From positions 305,442 to 369,441 of the forward strand of contig CANMHT010000003.1 in the NCBI GenBank assembly GCA_947497755.1: 64,000 bases of DNA, in the 5' to 3' direction. Within the stretch, counting starts at the first letter, position 1, and each line of letters begins with the position of its first letter. This stretch comes from an uncultured Polaribacter sp. Its GTDB lineage: Bacteria > Bacteroidota > Bacteroidia > Flavobacteriales > Flavobacteriaceae. Below, one piece after another: positions 54,135 through 63,109 of the stretch. The notes under the pieces were generated by a model. The model was not told the DNA's origin, searched no databases, and saw only the letters and a program-made list of their open reading frames with translations. A program made the position numbers and the translations under genes.

Positions 54135-54437
54135 ATGAATAAAGAATTAAAACCAACTATTGTTTATGTATTATCAAGCATTAGTATTTTCTGTTGTTGT
54201 TTTGGTGGACTTGGAATTTTATTAGCTGGTCCGGCATTTATCATTGCCAACAACAAACTTAAAACTGCTGATGGTAGTGAATCTGATTATAAATCTATGA
54301 ATTCTGCTAAAACATTTGCTTTAGTAATGTTAATTATAAATGGTTTGTATTTACTATATAATATTTACTATTTTGCTACTACAGACTGGGACGTTATAAT
54401 AGAGCAATACCAAAAATCAATGGAGCAATATCAATAA
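54135..54437 (+). CDS. CCC-motif membrane protein
   Basis: A 100-residue membrane protein with two hydrophobic segments (about 8-35 and 60-80). The first contains the triplet FCCCFGGLGILLAGPAFIIAN that names the family. The acidic, glutamine-rich C-terminus ends YQKSMEQYQ. Function unknown. Third gene of the AsmA/DUF2752/CCC run, followed by a strong terminator. Confidence 0.85.
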   Translation: MNKELKPTIVYVLSSISIFCCCFGGLGILLAGPAFIIANNKLKTADGSESDYKSMNSAKTFALVMLIINGLYLLYNIYYFATTDWDVIIEQYQKSMEQYQ

Positions 54438-54440
54438 AAC

Positions 54441-54474
54441 AAAAAAGGAGCAATTAAAATTGCTCCTTTTTTTT
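54441..54474. terminator. Bidirectional terminator after the CCC-motif gene and rocD
   Basis: AAAAGGAGCAATT (54445-54457) and its complement 54458-54470 form a stem with flanking A and T runs, in the 62-base gap between convergent genes. Confidence 0.9.
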
Positions 54475-54499
54475 ATCTCTTCTCTCTAAATCTTTTTTC

Positions 54500-55738
54500 T
54501 TAAAATTCAGAAATTGTCTTTTTAATAATTGCAATACAATCTCTTAACTGCTCTTCATTCATTACTAAAGGCGGTGCAAAACGAATAATATTTCCATGTG
54601 TTGGTTTTGCTAACAACCCATTATCTCTTAATTTGATACAAATATCCCAAGCTGTAGAACTTTCTTCTGTATCATTAATTAAAATTGCATTTAACAACCC
54701 TTTACCTCTTACTGCTTTTACCAAATCATTTTCTTTTGCAAACTCGGCTAACTCAGCTCTAAAAATTTGACCTAAAGCCTCTGCATTTTCAGCTAAGTTT
54801 TCTTCTTTCACCACTTCTAATGCAGCAATTGCTACAGCAGCTGCTACAGGATTTCCTCCAAAAGTAGAACCATGATTTCCAGGTCTAATCACATTCATCA
54901 CATGATCATTCGCTAAAACTCCAGAAACTGGATATGCTCCTCCACTTAAAGCTTTTCCTAAAATTAAAATATCTGGTTTTACATTTTCATGATCTACCGC
55001 TAACATTTTACCTGTACGTGCAATTCCTGTTTGTACTTCATCTGCAATAAATAATACATTGTGTTTTTCACACAACGCTTTTGCTGCAGCTAAATAGCCT
55101 TCAGATGGCACATATACACCTGCTTCTCCTTGAATAGGCTCTACTAAGAAACTTGCAATATTGGTATTGCTTTCTAATGCTTCTTCTAACGCTTGTAAAT
55201 TATCATATTCTATTTTGATAAAACCGTTAGTAAATGGTCCAAAATTCTTACGAGCTACAGGATCATTAGAAAAAGAAATAATGGTAGTTGTTCTACCATG
55301 GAAATTGTTTTCACACACAATAATTTGTGCTTCATTTTCTGCGATTCCTTTTACTTCATAGGCCCATTTTCTAGAGATTTTTAGAGCTGTTTCTACAGCT
55401 TCGGCTCCAGTATTCATTGGTAATAATTTATCAAAACCAAACAATTCTGAGGCAAACTTTTCATACCTACCTAGCATGTCATTATAAAATGCTCTAGAAG
55501 TTAAGGTTAATGTTTGTGCTTGATTTACCATTGCTCCAACAATTTTTGGGTGACAATGTCCTTGATTTACTGCCGAATAAGCCGACAAAAAATCATAGTA
55601 TTTTTTTCCTTCAACATCCCATACATGCACACCTTCTCCTTTACTTAACACCACAGGTAATGGGTGGTAATTATGTGCTCCATATTTGTTTTCTAAATCG
55701 ATCGCTTGTTGCGAAGTTAATTGGTCTAAAACAGCCAT
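54500..55738 (-). CDS. rocD: Ornithine aminotransferase
   Basis: PLP-dependent ornithine:2-oxoglutarate delta-aminotransferase of 412 residues, giving glutamate semialdehyde in arginine/ornithine use. It begins [28 protein letters not shown], a typical RocD start. It has [36 protein letters not shown], the [14 protein letters not shown]sp that holds PLP, the PLP lysine in [14 protein letters not shown] and [13 protein letters not shown]. The R-K-G-L-L-N-A end region and length fit RocD rather than acetylornithine aminotransferase. No other arginine genes lie nearby. Confidence 0.93.
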   Translation of the reverse strand: MAVLDQLTSQQAIDLENKYGAHNYHPLPVVLSKGEGVHVWDVEGKKYYDFLSAYSAVNQGHCHPKIVGAMVNQAQTLTLTSRAFYNDMLGRYEKFASELFGFDKLLPMNTGAEAVETALKISRKWAYEVKGIAENEAQIIVCENNFHGRTTTIISFSNDPVARKNFGPFTNGFIKIEYDNLQALEEALESNTNIASFLVEPIQGEAGVYVPSEGYLAAAKALCEKHNVLFIADEVQTGIARTGKMLAVDHENVKPDILILGKALSGGAYPVSGVLANDHVMNVIRPGNHGSTFGGNPVAAAVAIAALEVVKEENLAENAEALGQIFRAELAEFAKENDLVKAVRGKGLLNAILINDTEESSTAWDICIKLRDNGLLAKPTHGNIIRFAPPLVMNEEQLRDCIAIIKKTISEF

Positions 55739-55875
55739 TTTAAATAATTTTTAATGAGTAAAAAAACTATTCCTGTTCTACCTTTATCCTTTCGAAGAGT
55801 TCGAAAATTCAGCGTGGGAAAGAAATCATCCCTAAAGAGCTGCAAATTACTAAATAATCAGCATCAAATAAAATC

Positions 55876-56262
55876 TTATTCAGAGATTTTTCCTGATAAT
55901 GATGAGATTTGAATCTCCAATCTTTTAATTTCTCTAAGCAATGCATTCTTATCCATTTGCATCCACGCAAAAACTTTTAACATACTTACTCCAAGTAAAA
56001 AAACGAGTCCGCCTATTCCCCATTTTATCATTTCTTCAATTGTTGTTACTTTAAAAAACTGTATAGTACAATACACAAATAATCCAAAAAAGACTAAGGT
56101 CATTATATTCATTAAAATCATGATCCATTTATTTTTTCCGTAAAACAAACCACCAATCATTTCAAATACATTTTGTTCTTCTAATTCATCATAAAACTTA
56201 GCTTCTTCTCTAGTTAAAGTTTCTTTTATTAGGGTATCTATATCTTCTCTATTATTTTTCAT
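55876..56262 (-). CDS. DUF6768-like membrane protein, probable partner of the ECF sigma factor
   Basis: A protein of about 128 residues. The start at 56262 (MKNNREDIDTLIKETLTREEA) is preferred over 56283. A soluble N-terminus (about 1-45) is followed by two membrane helices (about 46-66 and 80-100) and a short coiled C-terminus (REIKRLEIQISSLSG). The helical N-terminus and location directly after a sigma-factor gene suggest a membrane modulator of that sigma factor, as is common in Bacteroidota. Evidence for anti-sigma activity is by position only. Confidence 0.65.
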   Translation of the reverse strand: MKNNREDIDTLIKETLTREEAKFYDELEEQNVFEMIGGLFYGKNKWIMILMNIMTLVFFGLFVYCTIQFFKVTTIEEMIKWGIGGLVFLLGVSMLKVFAWMQMDKNALLREIKRLEIQISSLSGKISE

Positions 56263-56297
56263 TTGTTTTATTTTTATGTTCATTCTATAAGCGCTAT

Positions 56298-56873
56298 TTA
56301 CAATGAACTGTTCGTATTCTTTAATGTTCTTTTTAATCTTTCTCTCGCATGAAATAATCTTGACTTTGTTGTGCCAATAGAAATTTCTAACACATTTGCA
56401 ATTTGTTTTAACGAATAGCTTTCTACATAAAACAATTGCAATACAATTTGCTGATGCTTAGGTAATTTTTCTATTTCTTCTTTTAACTTTATATGGATAG
56501 AAACTTGTGTAAAAGAAGCTTCTTCATTCACTTTCTCTTTCGATGCTTCGTAATACAATTGATCTAGCTTTTTTTGCTCTCTTGTTGTTTTACGAATCCA
56601 ATCAATTGATTTTCTATTCACAATGCTAATAGCCCAACTTTTAAACTTATCAGGTTGCTTTAAATCATTAAGCTTATTAAAAATAACCACCCAACTTTCT
56701 TGAGCTATGTCTTTAGCAATATCTTTATCTTTACAATACCAATACGCCAATTTACAAAACCGAACATGCCATCGTTCTACCAAAAAAGTCAGTACTTCTT
56801 TAGTTCCTGATTGATACATTTTTATCAATGCTGTATCAGATAATTTGCTCCGTTTTTTCATATTCGATTTCAT
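56298..56873 (-). CDS. ECF-type RNA polymerase sigma factor
   Basis: Sigma-70 family protein of about 191 residues (start at 56873 or Met5 at 56861). Region 2 contains LAYWYCKDKDIAKDIAQESWVVIFNKLNDLK and SWAISIVNRKSIDWIRK. Region 4 contains LPKHQQIVLQLFYVESYSLKQIANVLEISIGTTKSRLFHARERLK. It is followed within 40 bases by the membrane protein, its likely partner. Target genes unknown. Confidence 0.9.
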   Translation of the reverse strand: MKSNMKKRSKLSDTALIKMYQSGTKEVLTFLVERWHVRFCKLAYWYCKDKDIAKDIAQESWVVIFNKLNDLKQPDKFKSWAISIVNRKSIDWIRKTTREQKKLDQLYYEASKEKVNEEASFTQVSIHIKLKEEIEKLPKHQQIVLQLFYVESYSLKQIANVLEISIGTTKSRLFHARERLKRTLKNTNSSL

Positions 56874-56975
56874 ACTATAGACGTAACCAAAACAAAAAGG
56901 TTCATTTTTTCTTGAAGTTTTTTAAAGATACATTATAAATCGCTCAAATAAACTACAACAATCAATATCTTTTCC

Positions 56976-56983
56976 TAATTTTG
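56976..56983 (+). promoter_or_regulatory. Candidate -7 box of the rlmD-like gene, fixing its start
   Basis: TAATTTTG matches TAnnTTTG. It overlaps an upstream in-frame TTG at 56981, so that codon would lie before the transcript begins. The ATG at 57005, with AGGAAGT in front, is therefore the real start. Confidence 0.55.
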
Positions 56984-57004
56984 CCAACCATTAAAACAGG
57001 AAGT

Positions 57005-58456
57005 ATGCCACGTAGAGAACGAAACAGATTTGTTAAAAGAGGACAGGTTTTAGAGTTAAAAATTGAAGATTATGCTTTTGGAGGAAAAGGAATAGCTAGA
57101 ATCCGTTCTGAAGAAGGAGAGTTTGTTGTTTTTGTTCCCAATACTTTACCTGGTCAATTGGTAAAAGCACAAGTAAAAAAGTCTAGTAAAAAGTATGCCG
57201 AGTGCAAATTGATGGATGTATTACAGTCGTCAGAAGATGAAGTTGAAATGCCATACCAAGACATTCCTGGAGCTCCATTTATTCAACTTCCTATAGAAAA
57301 GCAACATGCTTATAAAAAAGAAAGCACGCTTTCTTTATTTAAAAGAATTGGTAAAGTTGCTAATATAGAAGATTTGTTTGACGAGTTTGTTTCTTCTCCA
57401 AATGTATTTCATTATAGAAATAAAATGGAATACGGTTTTTCTGCCATTGGATATGATAGGGTTAACAAAACTGATGTTGATGAGTTTACATTAGGTTTTA
57501 AAAGACGTGGAACTTGGTGGATGGGTGATAACTTAGAAAAGGATTCTGGTTTATTTGACCAACAAGTAGAAGACAATTTAAAGCGAATTAGAGCTTATTG
57601 TGAAAAAACCAATTTAAATCCTTGGCATGGCCCCAAAAAAGAAGGTTTCTTTAGATATTTAGTAGTACGTAAATCTTATAAAACAGACGAGTTACTTTTT
57701 AATTTAGTAACTACTTCCTATGATTTACCTAAGTTTAGTCTTCAAAAATTTGCTGCATTCTTAAAAGACATTTTTGGAGAGCGTTTGGCCGGTCTATTAC
57801 ATACAATTAATGATGAAGTTGGAGACAGAACTATTGCCACTTCTGGTAGTTTAGAGTTGGTGTATGGAAAAGATAAAATTGTAGAAGAGTTGTTAGGTCT
57901 TAATTTCGAAATTAGCATGAAAAGTTTTTTTCAAACCAATCCTAAATGTGCAGAAAAATTATACACTAAGGTAGTAGATTATGTATTAGAAAATAAGGAA
58001 GCTGTAGATAATACTGTAGTAATGGACTTATTTTGTGGTACTGGAACTATCGGACAAATTGTTGCTTCTAAAAGTGAAAATGCCAAAATTATTGGCGTAG
58101 ATATTGTAGCATCTGCTATAGAAGATGCTCAAAAAAATGCTAAGAGAAATGGTATTGAAGGCGTACAGTTTTATGCAGCAGATGTTGGTAAATTTTTAAT
58201 GAATCATCCTCAATACAAAGGAAAAATTAAAACCATCATTTTAGATCCTGCAAGAGCAGGAATTGTACCTAAAACTCTGAAAAAAATTATTGATTTAGGC
58301 GCGGATAGAATGGTGTATGTTTCGTGTAACCCAGCAACTCAAGCTAGAGATACAGAGTTGTTAATGGAACATGGATATCAAATAAAAAAGATGAGTTTGG
58401 TAGATCAATTTCCACATACTTCTCATATAGAAACTGTTGTGTTATTTGAAAGATAA
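57005..58456 (+). CDS. rlmD: RlmD-type 23S rRNA uracil-C5 methyltransferase
   Basis: SAM-dependent rRNA (uracil-C5) methyltransferase of about 483 residues. The start at 57005 (MPRRERNRFVKRGQVLELKIED) has AGGAAGT upstream. An N-terminal TRAM RNA-binding domain (about 15-75, YAFGGKGIARI...VPNTLPGQLVKAQV) precedes the catalytic domain. That domain has VMDLFCGTGTIG (motif I), ILDPARAGI and the catalytic Cys in YVSCNPATQARD, ending in HIETVVLFER. The cysteines that bind the iron-sulfur cluster in E. coli RlmD are absent (the equivalent region has GAPFIQLPIEKQHAYKK). Specificity for U1939 is therefore presumed. Its last 57 bases are duplicated at 63909. Confidence 0.88.
   Translation: MPRRERNRFVKRGQVLELKIEDYAFGGKGIARIRSEEGEFVVFVPNTLPGQLVKAQVKKSSKKYAECKLMDVLQSSEDEVEMPYQDIPGAPFIQLPIEKQHAYKKESTLSLFKRIGKVANIEDLFDEFVSSPNVFHYRNKMEYGFSAIGYDRVNKTDVDEFTLGFKRRGTWWMGDNLEKDSGLFDQQVEDNLKRIRAYCEKTNLNPWHGPKKEGFFRYLVVRKSYKTDELLFNLVTTSYDLPKFSLQKFAAFLKDIFGERLAGLLHTINDEVGDRTIATSGSLELVYGKDKIVEELLGLNFEISMKSFFQTNPKCAEKLYTKVVDYVLENKEAVDNTVVMDLFCGTGTIGQIVASKSENAKIIGVDIVASAIEDAQKNAKRNGIEGVQFYAADVGKFLMNHPQYKGKIKTIILDPARAGIVPKTLKKIIDLGADRMVYVSCNPATQARDTELLMEHGYQIKKMSLVDQFPHTSHIETVVLFER
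58400..58456 (+). repeat. Direct repeat, left copy: 3' end of the intact rlmD-like gene
   Basis: The last 19 codons including stop of the rlmD-like gene. They match 63909-63965 at 53 of 57 positions, with a 31-base perfect run. The pair brackets the CHAT/sigma block as expected for a left attachment site. Confidence 0.85.
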
Positions 58457-58469
58457 TTAATATTTTAAA

Positions 58470-58505
58470 TAAAAAATCACCTAAAATAAATTAGGCGATT
58501 TTTAT
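58470..58505. terminator. Terminator between rlmD and the first lipoprotein gene
   Basis: AAAAATCACCTAA pairs with TTAGGCGATTTTT across a short A/T loop (about 58472-58502). On the minus strand all pairs hold, counting one G-T; on the plus strand there is one A-C mismatch. T runs lie on both sides. Confidence 0.75.
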
Positions 58506-58549
58506 CTTTCATAGTAATTTTTATCTCTCTTTCAAAGCAACTTAGTTTT

Positions 58550-59080
58550 TTAACTGATAGTTTGATTGCACGGGTTTAAAGTAAAACTCTTAGAGTGGTA
58601 AGTAGTTGTTGAATAAGCTCCGTATTTATCATGACCTGATGTTACAATTTTATATAAAATAGTTACTGTAAATGCACCAGAAGTATTATTAAAAGTATTG
58701 TGTAATGAAGTAATTGTTACTACCCCAAATTGACCTGAAGAACTGTTTGATGTTAATTTTAATGATACTAAGTTTGAAATTTTCATCGTTGTACCTTCTT
58801 CGTAATAATTTCCTGAGATTTTAAACTTGTCACCTTGGGCTTCAAAATAATAAGTAAAATTTCCTAAATCACAATTTCCTTGAATACTATTTACTGTAGT
58901 ACCACTTCCTCCACTTCCTCCTGTAGAATCTTCTCCCCACAATTGTGTAGGATCTAAATATCCATTTGATGTTAACTCTGTTTGATTGTGAGTATTATCT
59001 AATACTTCAATTCCATCATCTAAGTTTGAACAGCTTATAAAAAATGCTCCCATAAATACTGCTAATAAAATTTTTCTCAT
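58550..59080 (-). CDS. Small lipoprotein in the CHAT block (DPTQ motif)
   Basis: A 176-residue predicted lipoprotein with signal MRKILLAVFMGAFFISCSN (lipobox FISC). I recognise no family. After a short linker comes NGYLDPTQLWGEDSTGGSGG. A beta-rich domain follows (about 65-175) with two cysteines (CDL... and PCNQ) that could form a disulfide. The DPTQ-x-x-GE motif recurs as DPTQFGE in the lipoprotein on the other side of the CHAT gene. Its own transcription is likely, since 159 bases separate it from the CHAT stop. Confidence 0.7.
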   Translation of the reverse strand: MRKILLAVFMGAFFISCSNLDDGIEVLDNTHNQTELTSNGYLDPTQLWGEDSTGGSGGSGTTVNSIQGNCDLGNFTYYFEAQGDKFKISGNYYEEGTTMKISNLVSLKLTSNSSSGQFGVVTITSLHNTFNNTSGAFTVTILYKIVTSGHDKYGAYSTTTYHSKSFTLNPCNQTIS

Positions 59081-59239
59081 GATTTTTTTCTATTTTTTTC
59101 TAATTAAACATTGTAGTATTAAAAAAGTAAAACCTTTACAAAGAGTTATATTATCTTAATACTTACCCTATAGTTCAATAAAAAAAGAAATGTTACTCTG
59201 TAAAAATGAATATTTTTTAAAAACATTCATTTTACCTGC

Positions 59240-61930
59240 CTATAAGTGTCTTTTTAAGAGCGTTTTTCTACTTATATAAAAGAAAAACAGAAGTAAAATA
59301 ATTCCAATACTCCAATAAAAAAGATAATTTTTGGAAAAAGTAATCTCATTCGCATCTCCAATTAATACAAAAGAGGACCAATAATAAGGGGATAATTGAG
59401 ATAAAGTGTGATTATTTAAATATGTTCTTTTCGCATTTGCTAATGCTTCAGCTTTTTTTTGACCTTTTTTCAAGTTTTTATAAAAGTTTGTCATTATATA
59501 AGAAGCAGACTTATCATTAACACTCCATAAAGAGGAAACTACTGATTTAGCTCCAGAATAGAAAAATCCTCTTGCTAAGCTTAATACTCCCTCACCAGGT
59601 AAAATCTGACCTAATGAAGTATTACATGCACTTAAAACAACCAAATTTGCGTTATTTTTATATTCATACAGTTCATGTAATTTAATTTTTTCATCAAAAA
59701 AAGCTATCCAAGGATTATCTGATGAATTAGCATGTGTTGCTAAATGAATTATCTTATAGTTTGAACTTTCATTTAAAAAGTTTTCTTTAGTAGCTTTTTC
59801 TTTTAAAAATAAACTTATATCTGTTAATTTTTGAATTGCATTCACTTCATGCTGAACATTATTTAACTTAACTAAACTACTATCCTTAGTATATTCAATA
59901 GGTGCAAATGCAATAATCTCTTTATTTGATGTTCTCTTTACCTGAGTGTTATTTATCAAAAAGGACATAGAATATGCATAATTTATTACAGCATTTTCAA
60001 TTAAATAATTGCTTTTATTTTCATCTACTATTAAAGCATCAAATGGTATATTATGTAAATTTCCATCAGGAATGATAGTTAAGTTTTTATTCTTTATTAC
60101 TTCTCTAATTTCTTCATTAGGAAAAAGTATTTGAAATAAGTTAAATGAAACTTCTCTAAATTTTGACTGTTCTTCTTTTGTATATAAGGGATTCGAAACT
60201 AGTTGTGAATATTTTTTTATATAAGAACTTACTTCTTTTATTTTTTTTATAGTAAATGTTTTTATGTTGTTTTTAGAAATTACCATTACAAGTAAGCGAT
60301 CGTCAACTTTGTTTATTGAATGATATAAATAAGAAACAATTACTGAGTTTTTATTTAAGTTTTTTTGTGTTTTTTCTAATGAAACTTGCTCTATTCTTAA
60401 GTTGTTTTTAAACGATTTAGGGTAAATTCTTTTTACAGAATCGATAAATCTATCATAATTCTTTTTTACTAAAAACAATGAGTCTTCTAATTTCACAGTA
60501 CTTTCTTTAGATTTTTCTCTACTAATTAAATTCTCTAAAGCATATATTTTTTTATGTAACTTATTATCTATTCTTAAAACATTATACGGTAAAATTTCAT
60601 TTCGTATATTTTTATTAATTGCCTCAATTAATAGTAAACTTCTATTTCTTTCCATAAAATAAAAAGCGTCACTATTTTTACCTAATAACTGAGAAGCCAA
60701 TACAGCACTAGTATAAACTTCAGAAGCTTCTTCTCTCCATAAACTTTTTGTTTTGTTTTCTGAATTATTATTTAATATTAAAGAAATTAAATGATCTGTT
60801 GACTTTGCTATCATTATAACTTCTTCTAAAAGCTTAAAACTCTTATTCTTTTCATACAAAGAAATTAAAATTTCAGTCTTCTTTTTAAAACAAAATAATA
60901 AATGATGTATGCTTTGTGAATTTAATATTTCTAATTTAGTTAATGCCTTAGTCATAGGCATTTTTAAATCAATACTAGTATTTATAGATATAGCCTTATT
61001 AATTTGTAATAACGACTTTCTTAATTCTTTTTTATATAAAAGATACTGTGCTAAATTATCATAAAGAATAGCCTTTACTTTATTTCTTTTAACATAACTA
61101 AGTCCTTTATCAATAAAATATTTTACACTATCATTCTTTTCTCTCAGATATAAATCAGCAATGTTAGAATAAGTTGCTTCAAAAACAGTTGAATCATTAT
61201 ATTTTTTACCTATAGCTAAATTCTTTTTATAATAATAAAGTGCTTTTTTAAAATCATACTTTAATGGGTTTCCATAAGAGTTTGCAAAATGGTTATTAAG
61301 AATATATCGTCTGCCATCACTAAAGGAATAATAGTTAGATAAACTATCTAATCTTTGTAACAATACTAATTTTCTTTCTATACCTCTTTTGGTTTTTATT
61401 TTATCATAAACTCTTGCTAAATTAGAATAATGTAAAAAAGACTTTGAATACATATTATTGATCTCGTATTCCTTTATTCCTTTCTCGTAATATGAAATAG
61501 ATTTATAATAATCTCCTAAATCATCATAAACTCTAGCCAAACTACAATATGATTTTGCTCTTAATTTTTTATCGCCTAAAGAAGAAGATTTTATATAAAA
61601 CTTTATAGCAGATTCATTATCCTTATTCAAATAAGAAAACCTAGCTAAATTATATACGGCATTGATATAATCTGAGTTTATTATTTTTCCATCTTCAAAA
61701 GCTTTTATTTCTTTTATCGCATATTCTATTGCTAAAAAATAATCTTTCTTTTTATAAGCTTTTATTGAATAATCATGAGCCAATTTTGCTGCTTTGATAA
61801 ACTCTTTTTTATCAAAAGTGATATTGTATAAGCTATCTATAGTTTTAAGCTCCTTCTTATTTAAAGTATTGTTTTGACTCTGCAAACTATTAATTATAAA
61901 TAATAAGCAGAACCAAAACACTATTTTCAT
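59240..61930 (-). CDS. Periplasmic TPR-CHAT protein (caspase-like peptidase domain)
   Basis: CHAT-domain protein of about 896 residues. The start at 61930 (ATG, MKIVFWFCLLFIINSLQS) gives a signal peptide and clears the upstream stop; a GTG at 61945 would overlap it. Residues about 20-420 form TPR helices (recurring A-x-x-Y-x-x-G patterns such as SYYEKGIKEYE). The CHAT domain (about 560-850) has the catalytic His in IIHLATHANSS (about 733) and Cys in VVLSACNTSLGQILPGEGVLSLARGF (about 769). A C-terminal membrane helix (YWSIGIILLLFFFYISR) anchors it, so the CHAT part is outside the cytoplasm. CHAT proteins are caspase-like proteases; the substrate is unknown. Confidence 0.88.
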   Translation of the reverse strand: MKIVFWFCLLFIINSLQSQNNTLNKKELKTIDSLYNITFDKKEFIKAAKLAHDYSIKAYKKKDYFLAIEYAIKEIKAFEDGKIINSDYINAVYNLARFSYLNKDNESAIKFYIKSSSLGDKKLRAKSYCSLARVYDDLGDYYKSISYYEKGIKEYEINNMYSKSFLHYSNLARVYDKIKTKRGIERKLVLLQRLDSLSNYYSFSDGRRYILNNHFANSYGNPLKYDFKKALYYYKKNLAIGKKYNDSTVFEATYSNIADLYLREKNDSVKYFIDKGLSYVKRNKVKAILYDNLAQYLLYKKELRKSLLQINKAISINTSIDLKMPMTKALTKLEILNSQSIHHLLFCFKKKTEILISLYEKNKSFKLLEEVIMIAKSTDHLISLILNNNSENKTKSLWREEASEVYTSAVLASQLLGKNSDAFYFMERNRSLLLIEAINKNIRNEILPYNVLRIDNKLHKKIYALENLISREKSKESTVKLEDSLFLVKKNYDRFIDSVKRIYPKSFKNNLRIEQVSLEKTQKNLNKNSVIVSYLYHSINKVDDRLLVMVISKNNIKTFTIKKIKEVSSYIKKYSQLVSNPLYTKEEQSKFREVSFNLFQILFPNEEIREVIKNKNLTIIPDGNLHNIPFDALIVDENKSNYLIENAVINYAYSMSFLINNTQVKRTSNKEIIAFAPIEYTKDSSLVKLNNVQHEVNAIQKLTDISLFLKEKATKENFLNESSNYKIIHLATHANSSDNPWIAFFDEKIKLHELYEYKNNANLVVLSACNTSLGQILPGEGVLSLARGFFYSGAKSVVSSLWSVNDKSASYIMTNFYKNLKKGQKKAEALANAKRTYLNNHTLSQLSPYYWSSFVLIGDANEITFSKNYLFYWSIGIILLLFFFYISRKTLLKRHL

Positions 61931-61937
61931 ATTTTTT

Positions 61938-62450
61938 CTAATCACAAGTTTGTGTTGTAAAAAATCTTAAACTAACTTTTTCAAATTCATAATAATATGG
62001 ATCATTTCCTGTAACACCATCATCTTTTTCTTTTTCTTCTCCAAATTGTGTTGGATCAACAATTCCAGAAGAAACCAACTGAAACATTACTTGATCTAAA
62101 TTTGAGGCTGGTATATGAGTTACAGTCCATAATTCTGTATTAGCATCGTTAGGACATATCGTATAATTCTGCAAACCTAACTGAAAACCAACTGTTGTTC
62201 TGAACAAAGCTCTAGTTACTACGGTTGCATTGCTTGAGAATTGAATTTTAATCTTAGTACCTTGGGTAACTCCATCTGGATCTGGCATTAAAAACCCAGT
62301 ACCATTTGTTGACGTTGTGAATTCATTACTTATATTATTCTTATCCTTATTCGCAGTTTGAGTATACTCAAAATTATCTAAATTATTAGTACATCCGATT
62401 GCAAATAATACTAAAATTAGAACTCCTGTAATTTTCTTAATTTTTTTCAT
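61938..62450 (-). CDS. Small lipoprotein upstream of the CHAT gene (DPTQ motif)
   Basis: A 170-residue predicted lipoprotein with signal ITGVLILVLFAIGCTN (lipobox AIGC). I recognise no family. The beta-rich central region (KIKIQFSSNATVVTRALF, FQLGLQNYTICP) precedes SSGIVDPTQFGEEKEKDDG and a C-terminal TQTCD. DPTQ-x-GE resembles the motif in the other lipoprotein. It ends 7 bases before the CHAT start, so the two are one transcription unit. Plausible partner, inhibitor or substrate of the CHAT protein. Confidence 0.72.
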   Translation of the reverse strand: MKKIKKITGVLILVLFAIGCTNNLDNFEYTQTANKDKNNISNEFTTSTNGTGFLMPDPDGVTQGTKIKIQFSSNATVVTRALFRTTVGFQLGLQNYTICPNDANTELWTVTHIPASNLDQVMFQLVSSGIVDPTQFGEEKEKDDGVTGNDPYYYEFEKVSLRFFTTQTCD

Positions 62451-62522
62451 TGATTATAGTTTTTTATTAATATTAATCTGTTTCAAAAAGAAAAAAATGT
62501 TACCCATTCAAATATAAAAGTT

Positions 62523-62530
62523 TATTTTTG
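62523..62530 (+). promoter_or_regulatory. Candidate -7 promoter box of the ECF sigma gene
   Basis: TATTTTTG matches TAnnTTTG and lies 22 bases before the sigma-factor start, in the 102-base divergent gap shared with the lipoprotein-CHAT unit. Confidence 0.5.
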
Positions 62531-62552
62531 CTCTACAATATTTAATTCGTAA

Positions 62553-63107
62553 ATGAACATAAACTTTAGATATTTAAACGCTCTAATTGATGGGAACACT
62601 AAAATTATTGAAGAAATCTACAAGAACAATTTTCCTTCTGTAAAAAGGTTTGTATTAAATAATAGTGGACGAATTGAAGATGTTGAAGATGTATTTCAGA
62701 AAGCACTAATACAAATAAGTGTTAGGTTTAGAAAAGAGGACATAGAAATTACTTCTAGTTTTAATGCTTATCTCTTTACCGTTTGTAAAAACATTTGGAG
62801 AAGAGAATTAAATAAAAAAAAGAAGGTAACATATGGAGAAGTTATTGAACTAGTTAGTGAAGAAAGGGATCAAGCTTTATCTTTTATAGAAATAAAAAGA
62901 CAAGAATTATTTGTTGAAAAACTAAATACATTGTCTGAAAACTGTAAACTAATTTTAAATCTTTATTTTTCTAAAATTTCTTATGCAGAAATTATCAAAT
63001 TAACAGATTATTCATCAGAAACGGTCATTAGGCAAAGGGTTTTTAAATGTAAAAAGCAATTAACCAACCTTATAAAAAAAGACAATAGATATAGTGATTT
63101 AATATAA
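62553..63107 (+). CDS. ECF-type RNA polymerase sigma factor in the CHAT block
   Basis: Sigma-70 family protein of 184 residues. Region 2 has FPSVKRFVLNNSGRIEDVEDVFQKALIQISVRF and FNAYLFTVCKNIWRRELNKKKK. Region 4 has LSENCKLILNLYFSKISYAEIIKLTDYSSETVIRQRVFKCKKQL. It is divergent from the lipoprotein-CHAT unit and 2 bases ahead of the membrane TPR protein, as in a sigma/anti-sigma pair. It may control the CHAT unit. Confidence 0.9.
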   Translation: MNINFRYLNALIDGNTKIIEEIYKNNFPSVKRFVLNNSGRIEDVEDVFQKALIQISVRFRKEDIEITSSFNAYLFTVCKNIWRRELNKKKKVTYGEVIELVSEERDQALSFIEIKRQELFVEKLNTLSENCKLILNLYFSKISYAEIIKLTDYSSETVIRQRVFKCKKQLTNLIKKDNRYSDLI

Positions 63108-63109
63108 TT

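Noticed and set aside
59203..59233. AT-only hairpin after the CHAT stop as a terminator
   Set aside because: The 9-base stem is made almost wholly of A-T pairs with a long loop, too weak to call.
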